Part shown: positions 1 to 6,016 of the stretch, piece by piece
Numbering within the stretch: position 1 is the first letter of the stretch
Layout: every line of letters begins with the position of its first letter
NCBI GenBank assembly: GCA_050694015.1
Contig: JBOGWY010000350.1
Span: 1-23,361 of the forward strand
Direction: 5' to 3'
Length of the DNA: 23,361 nucleotides
Source: JBOGWY01 sp050694015
Lineage (GTDB): Bacteria > Actinomycetota > CADDZG01 > WHSQ01
Made by a program: the position numbers and the translations under genes
The notes under the pieces: generated by a model
What the model saw: the letters and a program-made list of their open reading frames with translations, nothing else
What the model was told of the DNA's origin: nothing
The model's database searches: none

Positions 1-552
1 CTCGAAGATCTTCGAGCGCACCGACGCGAGCCCCGTGTCGCGGCCCTGCCAGAACGGGGACGACGACGACAGCGCGAGGAAGTGGGGGATGAACGTCGAG
101 AGCCCGTTCGCCACCGCGATCGCCTCCTCGCCCGAGCCCACGCCGACGTGCGTGTGGACCCCGAAGATCAGCAGGCGCCGGGCCGTCCACTGGCAGTTCT
201 CGATCAAGCGGTGGTAGCGGGGGTCGGGCGAGACGGTCTGGTCGGCCCACGCCGAGAACGGGTGGGTGCCGGTGCAGAGGATCCGGTAGCCGAGCCCGTC
301 GGCGGCGTCGATCAGACGTTCGACCTTGGCCCCCATGTCGGCCCGGACCTCATCCACGTTCTGGCAGACGCCGGTGATGACCTCGATCGTGCACTCGAGG
401 AGCTCGTGCTTGTAGGCCGTGTCGTCGCCCAGGGCGGCCAGGATCTTGGTGGCGGCCGTGTCGGTGGTCAGCGCCCCGGCCTCGTCGACCACCTGGCACT
501 CGATCTCGACCCCCAGGGTCGGCCTCTCGGACCTCGTGAAAACGATGTTCAT
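1..552 (-). CDS. Glutamate-cysteine ligase family protein, YbdK/GCS2 type (partial, N-terminal 184 residues)
   Basis: The reading frame is open from ATG at 552 to the window edge, so the C-terminal half is missing (the family is usually 370-430 residues). The visible part aligns by eye with YbdK-type carboxylate-amine ligases: LGVEIECQVVD near residue 13, an HELLECTIEV segment, TGTHPFSAW, GVHTHVGVGSGEEA with the conserved GxHxHVG, and SSPFWQGRDTGLASVRS at the edge. These enzymes join an amino acid to the gamma-carboxyl of glutamate using ATP. In actinobacteria, relatives act in gamma-glutamylcysteine/ergothioneine-type thiol chemistry, but the substrate here cannot be read from sequence. A G-rich stretch just upstream of the ATG can serve as ribosome binding site. 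The gene is divergent from the secreted protein at 758. Family assignment is firm; substrate is unknown. Confidence 0.85.
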   Translation of the reverse strand, partial: MNIVFTRSERPTLGVEIECQVVDEAGALTTDTAATKILAALGDDTAYKHELLECTIEVITGVCQNVDEVRADMGAKVERLIDAADGLGYRILCTGTHPFSAWADQTVSPDPRYHRLIENCQWTARRLLIFGVHTHVGVGSGEEAIAVANGLSTFIPHFLALSSSSPFWQGRDTGLASVRSKIFE

Positions 553-757
553 CGGTGCCCCCCAGAGCTCGGGATCCGTCGCCGCGCCGCCTTGATGGTA
601 CCGGGATACCACCGGGTCGCAGGTTTGGGCTACGTGTACTGAAATTTTCGAAAAAATTGCCTTACAAGGGAAGGAAGCTAAGCAAACCGGGCGAAAACAC
701 CTCTCGCCACGTGGATCGGCGCTCGGTCGATCCCACGATTACTCAGAAGGAGGGCAT
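553..757. promoter_or_regulatory. Divergent intergenic region between the GCS2 gene and the secreted-protein gene
   Basis: This 205-bp gap must carry promoters for both flanking genes. It holds a locally AT-rich patch (641-658) centred on the perfect palindrome TTTTCGAAAA at 645-654, unusual in this GC-rich window. Just before 758 there is a strong ribosome binding site, AAGGAGGG (747-754). I could not place -35/-10 elements with confidence, and I recognise no named riboswitch. Confidence 0.4.
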
Positions 758-1480
758 ATGCCTAGTTCCATCAATCGATGGGCTATCGCGGGCCTCTGCG
801 TCATCACGGCGATGACAATGATCCTGCTTGCAACGACGCCGCAGGCTGCGGCGGATCACGAGCCGGCGCAGAAGGTCGCCGCCGCAGGTTCGGACATCGA
901 CCAGGTCGAGGACGACACCCCGGTTCTCACCGAGACCGTGCGCGTCTCCAGCACCCAGGACCTCGTGCTCCAGCTCACGGCGGAGTGCTCGATCCTGACC
1001 GCTCTGACCACGAACAACGACAACCCGTCCTCGACGGCGTTCGGCTCCGTCCGGATGCGCATCGAGATCGACGGCACCCCGGTCGCAGTCGCCACCGACG
1101 AGATCACCGCCGGCGAAGAGGGCGAGGGCGAAGAGGACGACGACCCCGAGGTCGGCGAAGTCACCTTCTGCAACCGCACCTACTCGCGCACCGTCACGGA
1201 TGAGGAAGACCCGCAGGACGGCATCGACGAGGAAGACGACTTCATCCGCACCCGTACGGCGAACGCCTTCAACTGGCTCGCCACGGACATCGGCTTCAAC
1301 TTCGACGACCCGGCGAACGGCAACAACGTCGTCGAGATCGTGGTCTTCGCCGACTACGACACCGACACCATGGGTGAGGCCCTTGCGGACGCCTTCGTCG
1401 GCTCCCGCACGCTGATCGCCGAGCCCACCAACGCGTCGGTCCACGAGGCCGTCGAGCCCACCGGTGGGGACGGCAGCTAA
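758..1480 (+). CDS. Secreted acidic protein of unknown function
   Basis: The product is 240 residues and I do not recognise the family. An N-terminal signal peptide is clear: a short polar start, the hydrophobic run AIAGLCVITAMTMILLATTP, then an AAA-type cleavage region around residues 30-33. The mature part is strongly acidic, with a Glu/Asp-rich stretch at about residues 120-135 and another near 150-165. It alternates short hydrophobic segments, suggesting an extracellular beta-sandwich, and has two cysteines (in AECSIL and FCNRTY) that could form a disulfide. The start is fixed by AAGGAGGG directly before ATG 758. A strong terminator follows at 1511-1544, so it is probably a single-gene transcript. 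The acidic loops could bind calcium, but that is inference. Confidence 0.75.
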   Translation: MPSSINRWAIAGLCVITAMTMILLATTPQAAADHEPAQKVAAAGSDIDQVEDDTPVLTETVRVSSTQDLVLQLTAECSILTALTTNNDNPSSTAFGSVRMRIEIDGTPVAVATDEITAGEEGEGEEDDDPEVGEVTFCNRTYSRTVTDEEDPQDGIDEEDDFIRTRTANAFNWLATDIGFNFDDPANGNNVVEIVVFADYDTDTMGEALADAFVGSRTLIAEPTNASVHEAVEPTGGDGS

Positions 1481-1510
1481 GCAATAGAGCTACTGGCAAG
1501 TAACACCTAG

Positions 1511-1544
1511 AGACCGGGGCGGCTCCCACCGCCCCGGTCTTTTT
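1511..1544 (+). terminator. Rho-independent terminator of the secreted acidic protein gene
   Basis: There is a perfect 12-bp stem (AGACCGGGGCGG at 1511-1522 pairing with 1529-1540), a 6-nt loop CTCCCA, and a run of five T at 1540-1544. It lies 31 bp after the stop codon at 1480. It is the cleanest intrinsic terminator in the window. Confidence 0.93.
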
Positions 1545-1566
1545 GGTGCTCCCGGCGACGGCAGGA

Positions 1567-1637
1567 CTCCCCTCGGTCGGGGAGAACCCTTCGAGCTAAG
1601 GGGATACGCACCGGGACACCCATCCGGGCCCCCTGCG
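1567..1637 (+). other. Structured leader region upstream of the CocE-type hydrolase
   Basis: Between the terminator and the hydrolase start are consecutive inverted repeats: CTCCCC/GGGGAG (1567-1572 with 1579-1584, loop TCGGTC), CCCTT/AAGGG (1587-1591 with 1598-1602), and a looser element closed by CGCA/TGCG (1607-1610 with 1634-1637). None has a T-run, so they do not look like terminators. If the promoter lies upstream of about 1560, they would fold in the 5' untranslated RNA. I recognise no described riboswitch class. A ribosome binding site (GGGAAGGAAAG, about 1672-1682) precedes ATG 1688. Confidence 0.35.
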
Positions 1638-1687
1638 AGATCCGAACCAAAAGGACCAAACGGACTTTCAGGGAAGGAAAGAAACAG

Positions 1688-3490
1688 ATGCGCCGTCGAC
1701 TGACCGTCACCATGGCTCTGGTCGCGATGCTGGTCGCGAGTCTGCTCCCGACGGGCGCCGCCACGGCGACGCCGCGCGCTCCGGAGTACGGCCTCACCGT
1801 CACCGAGCACATCGTCGGTAGCAAGTTCGGCAAGCTCTACGTGCGCGTCGCTCACCCCACGCTCAAGGGCAAGGCGGTCAAGGCTCCCTCGATCTTCACC
1901 TACTCGCCGTACTGGGTCCTCGGCACCGACGGTGAGAACTTCCGCCGCTCGTCAAACGACAGCTGGGTCCCGCTCGGCTACAACGCGGTGTGGGCCGACG
2001 TCGTCGGTACCGGCAACTCGGGTGGCTGCTACGACTACGGCGGCGAGCGCGAGAAGGTCACCGGCGCGGCACTCGTCGAGTGGATCGCGAAGCAGAAGTG
2101 GTCGACCGGCAAGGTTGCGATGACCGGTGGCTCGTACGAAGGCACCACCGCGACGGCCGCTGCCGTGATGAAGCCGAAGGGCCTCGTCACGATCGTTCCC
2201 GAGGCCGCGATCTCGCGCTGGTACGGCTACGCGTACTCGAACGGGATCCGCTACTTCCTCAACAACGAGAACCCGTCGGACGAGGGCGTCGACACGCCGG
2301 CGGCGTTCGACTTCGGGCTCGCGGTGCCGCCCCCGCTCGATCCCGACGGTGCCGATTTCCAGGAGCGCTTCGCGGAGAACATGCAGCCGTGCGACGAGCT
2401 CGAGCACATGCAGCACGGCTACGACGACACTCCCGACTACGACAAGTTCTGGATCGAACGCGACTATCTGCGCGACGCCCACAAGATCAAGATCCCGGTC
2501 CTCGTTGCGCACAACTGGGGCGACTGGAACGTCAAGCAGGAAGAGGGTTGGAACCTGTTCAACGCGCTGACGAACGCGGAGAAGCGCGTCCTGTACATGG
2601 GCGACCGTTACACCGGCCACGGCACGCCCGACGGCAAGTACGACAAATACAAAGAGGCGTGGATGGCGCACTATCTCAAGGGCGTCGACAACGGCATCGA
2701 GGACACCCCGACGATCGTGTCGGAAGGCGCGAACTACGACGGTCCCCTGAAGTACCTCGCCGCGGATTCGGTCAAGACACGCGACGTCGCGCTGATCGCG
2801 CAGGAGATGCCGCGCACGAGCGAGACCGACTGGGGCTGGAAGCTCTACCCCGACAAGCCGCTGACCGGCATGATGCCGACCGCGGCGATCTTCAACTCGG
2901 CCAACGTCAACACCGAGTATCACGCGATCCACCACGCGCGCAATAACCACGACTGGTACTGGTTCGAGAGCCCGGTGCTCAAGAAGGACGTGCGGATATT
3001 CGGTCGCCCGCGGATCGAGATCCAGGTCACCGCGGATCGTGAGTGGATCACGTTGACGCCGACGATCGTGGACGTGAAGACGTCATGTCACGAGTCGGTC
3101 GCCAACCAGCACGTGCAGCACCCCGAATGCACGGCCGAGACCGGTGCCGGTACCGCACCGCGCTCGCTCTATTCCGTGACGCGAGGATGGATGGACTCCC
3201 GCTACCGCAACGGGCTCGCGAAGCAGCAGCTCGCGAAGCCGATGCAGCCGCTCGCCATGACGATCCCGGCGCACCCGACCGACTACACGTTCAAGAAGGG
3301 CCACCAGATCGGCCTGCTGGTCGCTACCGAGCTCAACGAGTGGTCCGTTCCCAAGCCGTACCCGTGCACGTCGCTCGAGTGTGTGCAGGTTCGGATCAAC
3401 TGGGAGCAGGGTAAGACCAGACTTATCCTGCCGATGGTGAACGCGCCGCGGGACCCGAAGGACCTGTTCGACCTCGGGCACCATCACTGA
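1688..3490 (+). CDS. Secreted CocE/NonD-family alpha/beta hydrolase (X-Pro dipeptidyl-peptidase, S15 type)
   Basis: The product is 600 residues. A signal peptide (residues 1-27; RRRLT, then the hydrophobic run VTMALVAMLVASLLPTGAA, Ala-x-Ala-type cleavage) indicates export. The catalytic domain carries the S15 nucleophile motif TGGSYEG (Ser149), an acid in HNWGDWNV (Asp279) and a histidine in DRYTGHGTP (His311), in the order and spacing of CocE/X-prolyl dipeptidyl-peptidase enzymes. The C-terminal third (from about residue 395) fits the jelly-roll beta domain of the family, with RPRIEIQVTADREW near its start. The enzymes cleave ester or amide bonds of small substrates; cocaine esterase and glutaryl acylases are relatives, and the natural substrate is unknown here. 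The protein ends in three histidines. A second secreted protein follows after 28 bp and is probably co-transcribed. Confidence 0.88.
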   Translation: MRRRLTVTMALVAMLVASLLPTGAATATPRAPEYGLTVTEHIVGSKFGKLYVRVAHPTLKGKAVKAPSIFTYSPYWVLGTDGENFRRSSNDSWVPLGYNAVWADVVGTGNSGGCYDYGGEREKVTGAALVEWIAKQKWSTGKVAMTGGSYEGTTATAAAVMKPKGLVTIVPEAAISRWYGYAYSNGIRYFLNNENPSDEGVDTPAAFDFGLAVPPPLDPDGADFQERFAENMQPCDELEHMQHGYDDTPDYDKFWIERDYLRDAHKIKIPVLVAHNWGDWNVKQEEGWNLFNALTNAEKRVLYMGDRYTGHGTPDGKYDKYKEAWMAHYLKGVDNGIEDTPTIVSEGANYDGPLKYLAADSVKTRDVALIAQEMPRTSETDWGWKLYPDKPLTGMMPTAAIFNSANVNTEYHAIHHARNNHDWYWFESPVLKKDVRIFGRPRIEIQVTADREWITLTPTIVDVKTSCHESVANQHVQHPECTAETGAGTAPRSLYSVTRGWMDSRYRNGLAKQQLAKPMQPLAMTIPAHPTDYTFKKGHQIGLLVATELNEWSVPKPYPCTSLECVQVRINWEQGKTRLILPMVNAPRDPKDLFDLGHHH

Positions 3491-3518
3491 CCGAAGCTGT
3501 AGCTGGGAGATACCAACG

Positions 3519-4058
3519 ATGCGACGGCTGAGCCTCCTGCTGGGCGCCGTGGTCCTCGCGACCACGTTCGTCACCCCGGCACGTGCCGTCACGACCGGCT
3601 TTAGCGCCCCGGCCCCGTGCGCGCGCAACGAGGTCCGCTCGCTCATGAGGACCGGCGCGATGGAGACGGTCGCGCTGCGTACGTTCACGCTCGAGATGAA
3701 GTCCGCCAAGCCCAGCTACAAGATCGGGGAGACGGCCGTCATCAAGGCGAAGGTCACCCGCCCCGCAGACGAGGATCCGCTGCAGCTCGGCGTACCGCTC
3801 GACTCGCCCGAGCACTACGCGGCCCCCGACGTCAACGTCGGCATCGGTCTGCGGATCGGTGAGGTGTTCCTGTTCGGCTTCGGCATCACGGACCAGAACG
3901 GCGAGGCCGACGTCAAGATCAAGCTGAAGTCGTACACGCCGACCGGCACCGCTCTCGCCGATGGATTCGCGTGGAAGCGGCAACTCGAGACGCCGTGCCT
4001 GATCGTCGAGGAGAACGGCTACACGTTCTTCCCGAACGCGTTCAAGGTCACTCGCTAG
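3519..4058 (+). CDS. Secreted beta-rich protein of unknown function, co-transcribed with the CocE-type hydrolase
   Basis: The product is 179 residues with a clear signal peptide (MRRLSLLLGAVVLATT, cleavage near ARA-VTT at residue 23). The mature part contains SYKIGETAVIKAKVTRP and later ITDQNGEADVKIKLKSY. This pattern resembles an immunoglobulin-like or macroglobulin-type beta domain, in which a polypeptide prepared for stretch or binding carries a 'Y.iGe.a.i.v.V' strand and a 'd..G.a.v.i.l' strand. Two cysteines (APCARN and ETPCLI) may pair. GGGAGA ahead of ATG 3519 is the ribosome binding site. It lies 28 bp after the hydrolase stop, so it may be a partner or chaperone of that enzyme; this is inference. 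No enzyme motif is visible. Confidence 0.75.
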   Translation: MRRLSLLLGAVVLATTFVTPARAVTTGFSAPAPCARNEVRSLMRTGAMETVALRTFTLEMKSAKPSYKIGETAVIKAKVTRPADEDPLQLGVPLDSPEHYAAPDVNVGIGLRIGEVFLFGFGITDQNGEADVKIKLKSYTPTGTALADGFAWKRQLETPCLIVEENGYTFFPNAFKVTR

Positions 4059-4087
4059 CGCTCGGCAAGGTCACTCGCTAGGTCACT
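4043..4087. repeat. Short tandem duplication spanning the stop codon of the secreted beta-rich protein
   Basis: The 16-mer CAAGGTCACTCGCTAG occurs at 4043-4058 (containing the stop codon TAG) and again, exactly, at 4066-4081, a period of 23 bp. A partial third copy, AGGTCACT, sits at 4080-4087. The second copy lies just upstream of the Zur-type box and the ZIP promoter. Confidence 0.9.
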
Positions 4088-4089
4088 TA

Positions 4090-4118
4090 TTGACAATCAT
4101 TTTCATCTAGGGCAGGGT
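4090..4118 (+). promoter_or_regulatory. Promoter of the ZIP-Fur/Zur operon with an overlapping Zur/Fur-type box
   Basis: TGACAATCATTTTCA (4091-4105) is a 7-1-7 inverted repeat: TGACAAT, C, ATTTTCA, with 6 of 7 positions paired. It matches the TGAnAATnATTnTCA pattern bound by Fur-superfamily regulators, and is close to the actinobacterial Zur box. It overlaps a perfect -35 hexamer TTGACA (4090-4095). Seventeen bases further lies CAGGGT (4113-4118), a weak -10 that keeps the key A and final T and ends six bases before the ATG at 4125. That spacing would give a leaderless mRNA. Alternatively, AGGG at 4114-4117 is a ribosome binding site. Repressor binding here would block RNA polymerase directly. 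Confidence 0.7.
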
Positions 4119-4124
4119 GCCGCC

Positions 4125-4877
4125 ATGCCCGAAGCCGCCACGTGGGGAGCGTCGCTCGTCGCCGTAGGGGTGGTCAGCCTGTGCTCCGCCAGCGGGGCCG
4201 TGTTGCTGTTCCTCCGCAAGACGGTGCTCGACCGCGGCCTCCTGGTGCTCGTCTCGTTCGCCGCCGGAGCTCTTCTCGGCGACGCGTTCCTTCACATCCT
4301 CCCGGAGCTGTCCGAATCGGCTCGTGGCTTCGACGTCAACGCGTCACTGGCGATCTTGGCCGGGGTGATCGCATTCTTCATGTTGGAAAAAGTCCTGCAC
4401 TGGCATCACTCGCACATCCCTCACGAAGACGTGATCCATCCGGTCGCGGTCACGAACCTCGTCGGCGATGGGCTACACAACTTCATCGATGGGGCGATCA
4501 TCGGGGGCGCCTTCCTCGCGTCGACCGAGCTCGGCATCGCCACGACGATCGCCGTCGCACTGCACGAGATCCCGCAGGAGCTGGGTGACTTCGGCATCCT
4601 CGTGCACTCCGGGATGAAGCCGCGGCGTGCTCTCGGGATGAACCTGGTGAGTGCGATCGCCTCGATCATCGGAGCCGTAGCTGCGCTGCTCCTTGCAGAC
4701 TTCGCCGAGATCGAGCGTTTGCTGCTTCCCTTCACGGCCGGTGCGTTTGTCTACATCGCCAGCACCGACCTGATCCCCGAGCTCCACAAGGAACCGGAGG
4801 TCAGGAAGTCGTTCGTCCAAGTCGTTGCGCTCGTCGCCGGGGTCGCGGTGATGTATGCGCTCCTCGGTCTTGAATAA
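4125..4877 (+). CDS. ZIP-family divalent metal (probably zinc) transporter
   Basis: The product is 250 residues, the usual size for a bacterial ZIP protein, with about eight membrane segments. The two metal-site helices are intact: GDGLHNFIDGAIIGGAF (His118, Asn119, Asp122) and ALHEIPQELGDFGIL (His147, Glu148, Glu152). A histidine-rich loop (HWHHSHIPHED, residues 92-102) before them is typical for metal capture. ZIP proteins import Zn2+ (sometimes Fe2+ or Mn2+) into the cytoplasm. It is preceded by a Zur/Fur-type box and overlaps a Fur-family regulator gene by 23 bp, which together point to zinc uptake repressed when zinc is sufficient. Zinc specificity is inferred from context; the fold and sites are clear. 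Confidence 0.92.
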   Translation: MPEAATWGASLVAVGVVSLCSASGAVLLFLRKTVLDRGLLVLVSFAAGALLGDAFLHILPELSESARGFDVNASLAILAGVIAFFMLEKVLHWHHSHIPHEDVIHPVAVTNLVGDGLHNFIDGAIIGGAFLASTELGIATTIAVALHEIPQELGDFGILVHSGMKPRRALGMNLVSAIASIIGAVAALLLADFAEIERLLLPFTAGAFVYIASTDLIPELHKEPEVRKSFVQVVALVAGVAVMYALLGLE

Positions 4878-5259
4878 GCAGCGGTCGACCCGGCAGCGGG
4901 CCGCGATCCGAACGGCGCTCGAGCACGCATCCGGCTTCCGATCGGCGCAGCAGTTATTCGACGAGCTGCGCGCCGGCGGAGATTCCGTTGGACTGACGAC
5001 GGTGTACCGCACGCTGCAGGGTCTCGCCGAAGCAGGCGACGTCGACGTGATCCAGACCGGCGACGGCGAAGCGCTCTACCGGATCTGCGGAACCGACGAT
5101 CATCATCACCATCTCGTGTGTCGATCGTGCCGGCACTCCGTCGAGGTCGATTCGGCCGCGGTGGAACGCTGGGCCGCCGGCGTCGCCGACCGGCACGGCT
5201 TCACGGCGCCGAGCCACGTCGTCGAGGTGTTCGGGCTGTGCAAGGAATGCTCTAACTAG
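4855..5259 (+). CDS. zur: Fur-family metalloregulator, probably the zinc uptake regulator Zur
   Basis: The product is 134 residues. The N-terminal winged helix is clear: STRQRAAIRTAL, SAQQLFDELRAGGDSVGLTTVYRTLQGLAEAGDVDVI (residues 11-66), including the TTVYRTL recognition helix of the family. The dimerisation/metal domain has HHHHLVCRSC (His83-86, Cys89, Cys92) and a C-terminal CKEC (Cys129, Cys132), giving the four-cysteine structural zinc site. The start ATG at 4855 lies inside the ZIP gene (23-bp overlap in another frame), so translation is probably coupled. With a 7-1-7 box ahead of the operon, autoregulation together with the ZIP transporter is expected. Fur or another subfamily member cannot be fully excluded. 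Its 3' end overlaps the convergent Phd gene by 8 bp. Confidence 0.85.
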   Translation: MRSSVLNKQRSTRQRAAIRTALEHASGFRSAQQLFDELRAGGDSVGLTTVYRTLQGLAEAGDVDVIQTGDGEALYRICGTDDHHHHLVCRSCRHSVEVDSAAVERWAAGVADRHGFTAPSHVVEVFGLCKECSN

Positions 5260-5662
5260 CATCGGGGTCCGCGTCGCTCTGCTGCATCCAGGTGATCAAT
5301 TCGACTCCCTTCCTCGACAACACGTAGCCCATCACCATCCGGCGCACGTATCCCCAAACCTCGAGGCGGCTCACTGCGACCGCAACGTCCTGCCACGGCA
5401 GGCCGATTCGGCGCGCGATGCGTTCGGCGGTTTGCTGCGTGTCGTCCACCGCTTCGAACACCTGACGATCGATACCTTCCGGGACGGGCAACGGCGGTTC
5501 GAGCGAGACGACCGGTTGGGGCGGTGCGTCCATCGCGCAGGGGAAGAGCACCGCGACGGGAAGTCCCCACTTCGTGATCACGAAGGGCTCGCCGCCCTCC
5601 TCGAGACGTTTCACCACCGCTCCCGTGGCGCGATGCAGCTCACGCAAAGCGACAACCTTCAT
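5252..5662 (-). CDS. Phd/YefM-type antitoxin-like protein with a C-terminal winged-helix-like domain, no adjacent toxin
   Basis: The product is 136 residues from ATG 5662. The first ~50 residues are a Phd/YefM fold: MKVVALRELHRATGAVVKRL, then EGGEPFVITKWGLPVAVLFP, the usual 'G.pv.Itk.G.pvAvl.P' pattern. After a proline-rich linker (PPLPVPEG), residues about 75-130 (DDTQQTAERIARRIGLPW, VAVAVSRLEVWGYV, YVLSRKGVELI) look like a winged helix-turn-helix. The frame is open much further upstream (to 5929), but that part crosses the repeat region and looks non-coding; ATG 5686 is an alternative start. I see no Shine-Dalgarno sequence, so it could be leaderless. Phd proteins normally neutralise a toxin and repress their own operon; neither neighbouring gene looks like a toxin. 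It may be a stand-alone regulator or orphan antitoxin. Confidence 0.75.
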   Translation of the reverse strand: MKVVALRELHRATGAVVKRLEEGGEPFVITKWGLPVAVLFPCAMDAPPQPVVSLEPPLPVPEGIDRQVFEAVDDTQQTAERIARRIGLPWQDVAVAVSRLEVWGYVRRMVMGYVLSRKGVELITWMQQSDADPDAS

Positions 5663-5679
5663 GAATTTCGGAGGGGACC

Positions 5680-5692
5680 TGTACATGTGTAC
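5680..5692. promoter_or_regulatory. Candidate Phd/YefM-type operator
   Basis: TGTACATGTGTAC contains the inverted repeat GTACA-TG-TGTAC (5681-5692) and the hexamer TGTACA (5680-5685). TGTACA is the core reported for YefM-YoeB family operators. It lies 18 bp upstream of the Phd-like start codon at 5662, the expected place for self-repression. If the ATG at 5686 were used, the site would overlap the start. Confidence 0.5.
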
Positions 5693-5830
5693 GACGGTAA
5701 CGAGGGCCTGAGACGACCTAGCCGCGACGGCCTGTGGCGCCCGCCACATCGGTGGAAATAGGCCCCCTTTGTCGCGCGCACCCCTTTGCCAGGACCGAGT
5801 GACAACTAGGGGGATGAAGTCAGACAACTG

Positions 5831-5962
5831 GATGTCTGACAACGTCGGGCGGGATGTCACGCGGTCCGGGCAGGAGTGTGCGCGCGGCGAGATCGAGCCG
5901 ATGTCTGACAACGCACGGCGGGATGTCACGCGGGTCCGGAAAGAGGTGGGTGCGCGCGAACG
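5831..5962. repeat. Imperfect direct repeat (two copies, period about 69 bp) with internal palindromes
   Basis: Copy one begins at 5831 and copy two at 5900. Both start with GATGTCTGACAACG, continue with a near-identical CGGCGGGATGTCACGCGG block, then TCCGG, and after a variable stretch a TGCGCGCG segment. Each copy contains the palindrome TGTCTGACA. A related AAGTCAGACAAC sits just upstream at 5817-5828, forming an inverted repeat GTCAGAC/GTCTGAC (5819-5825 with 5834-5840). The palindromes resemble the TnGTnnnACnA operators of FadR-type GntR regulators except at the first base. The cluster could be a regulator array or a dispersed genomic repeat. Confidence 0.8.
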
Positions 5963-6016
5963 CTGGGTCCAAAGCGCGCCGAAGCCGCCGGGGGGCCCGT
6001 GGTGCGAGGGCCGGAC

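Larger units (their letters stand above)
5663..6016. other. 354-bp gene-poor gap between the Phd-like gene and the slipin gene
   Basis: It holds the Phd-like gene's promoter/operator at the left and a cluster of repeats at 5817-5962 at the right. Reading frames run across it on both strands, but they merely extend flanking genes or encode repeat-derived strings, so I call no gene. The slipin gene on the minus strand ends at 6017, so the right part is also its downstream region. I see no clear intrinsic terminator. Confidence 0.6.

Noticed and set aside
682..696. Resemblance to a c-di-GMP-I riboswitch core (GCAAACC followed by GAAA)
   Set aside because: The required downstream GACGCAAAGCC segment and paired stems are absent.
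743..1444. Long minus-strand frame opposite the secreted acidic protein
   Set aside because: Its protein is an Asp/Val/Arg-rich shadow typical of antisense frames in GC-rich genes, with no domain or ribosome site.
1952..2950. Long minus-strand frame opposite the CocE-type hydrolase
   Set aside because: Antisense shadow of a well-supported gene with catalytic motifs; no recognisable domain.
5663..5929. N-terminal extension of the Phd-like protein, open to 5929
   Set aside because: The extension crosses the operator and repeat cluster, has no recognised domain, and the Phd fold begins exactly at Met 5662.
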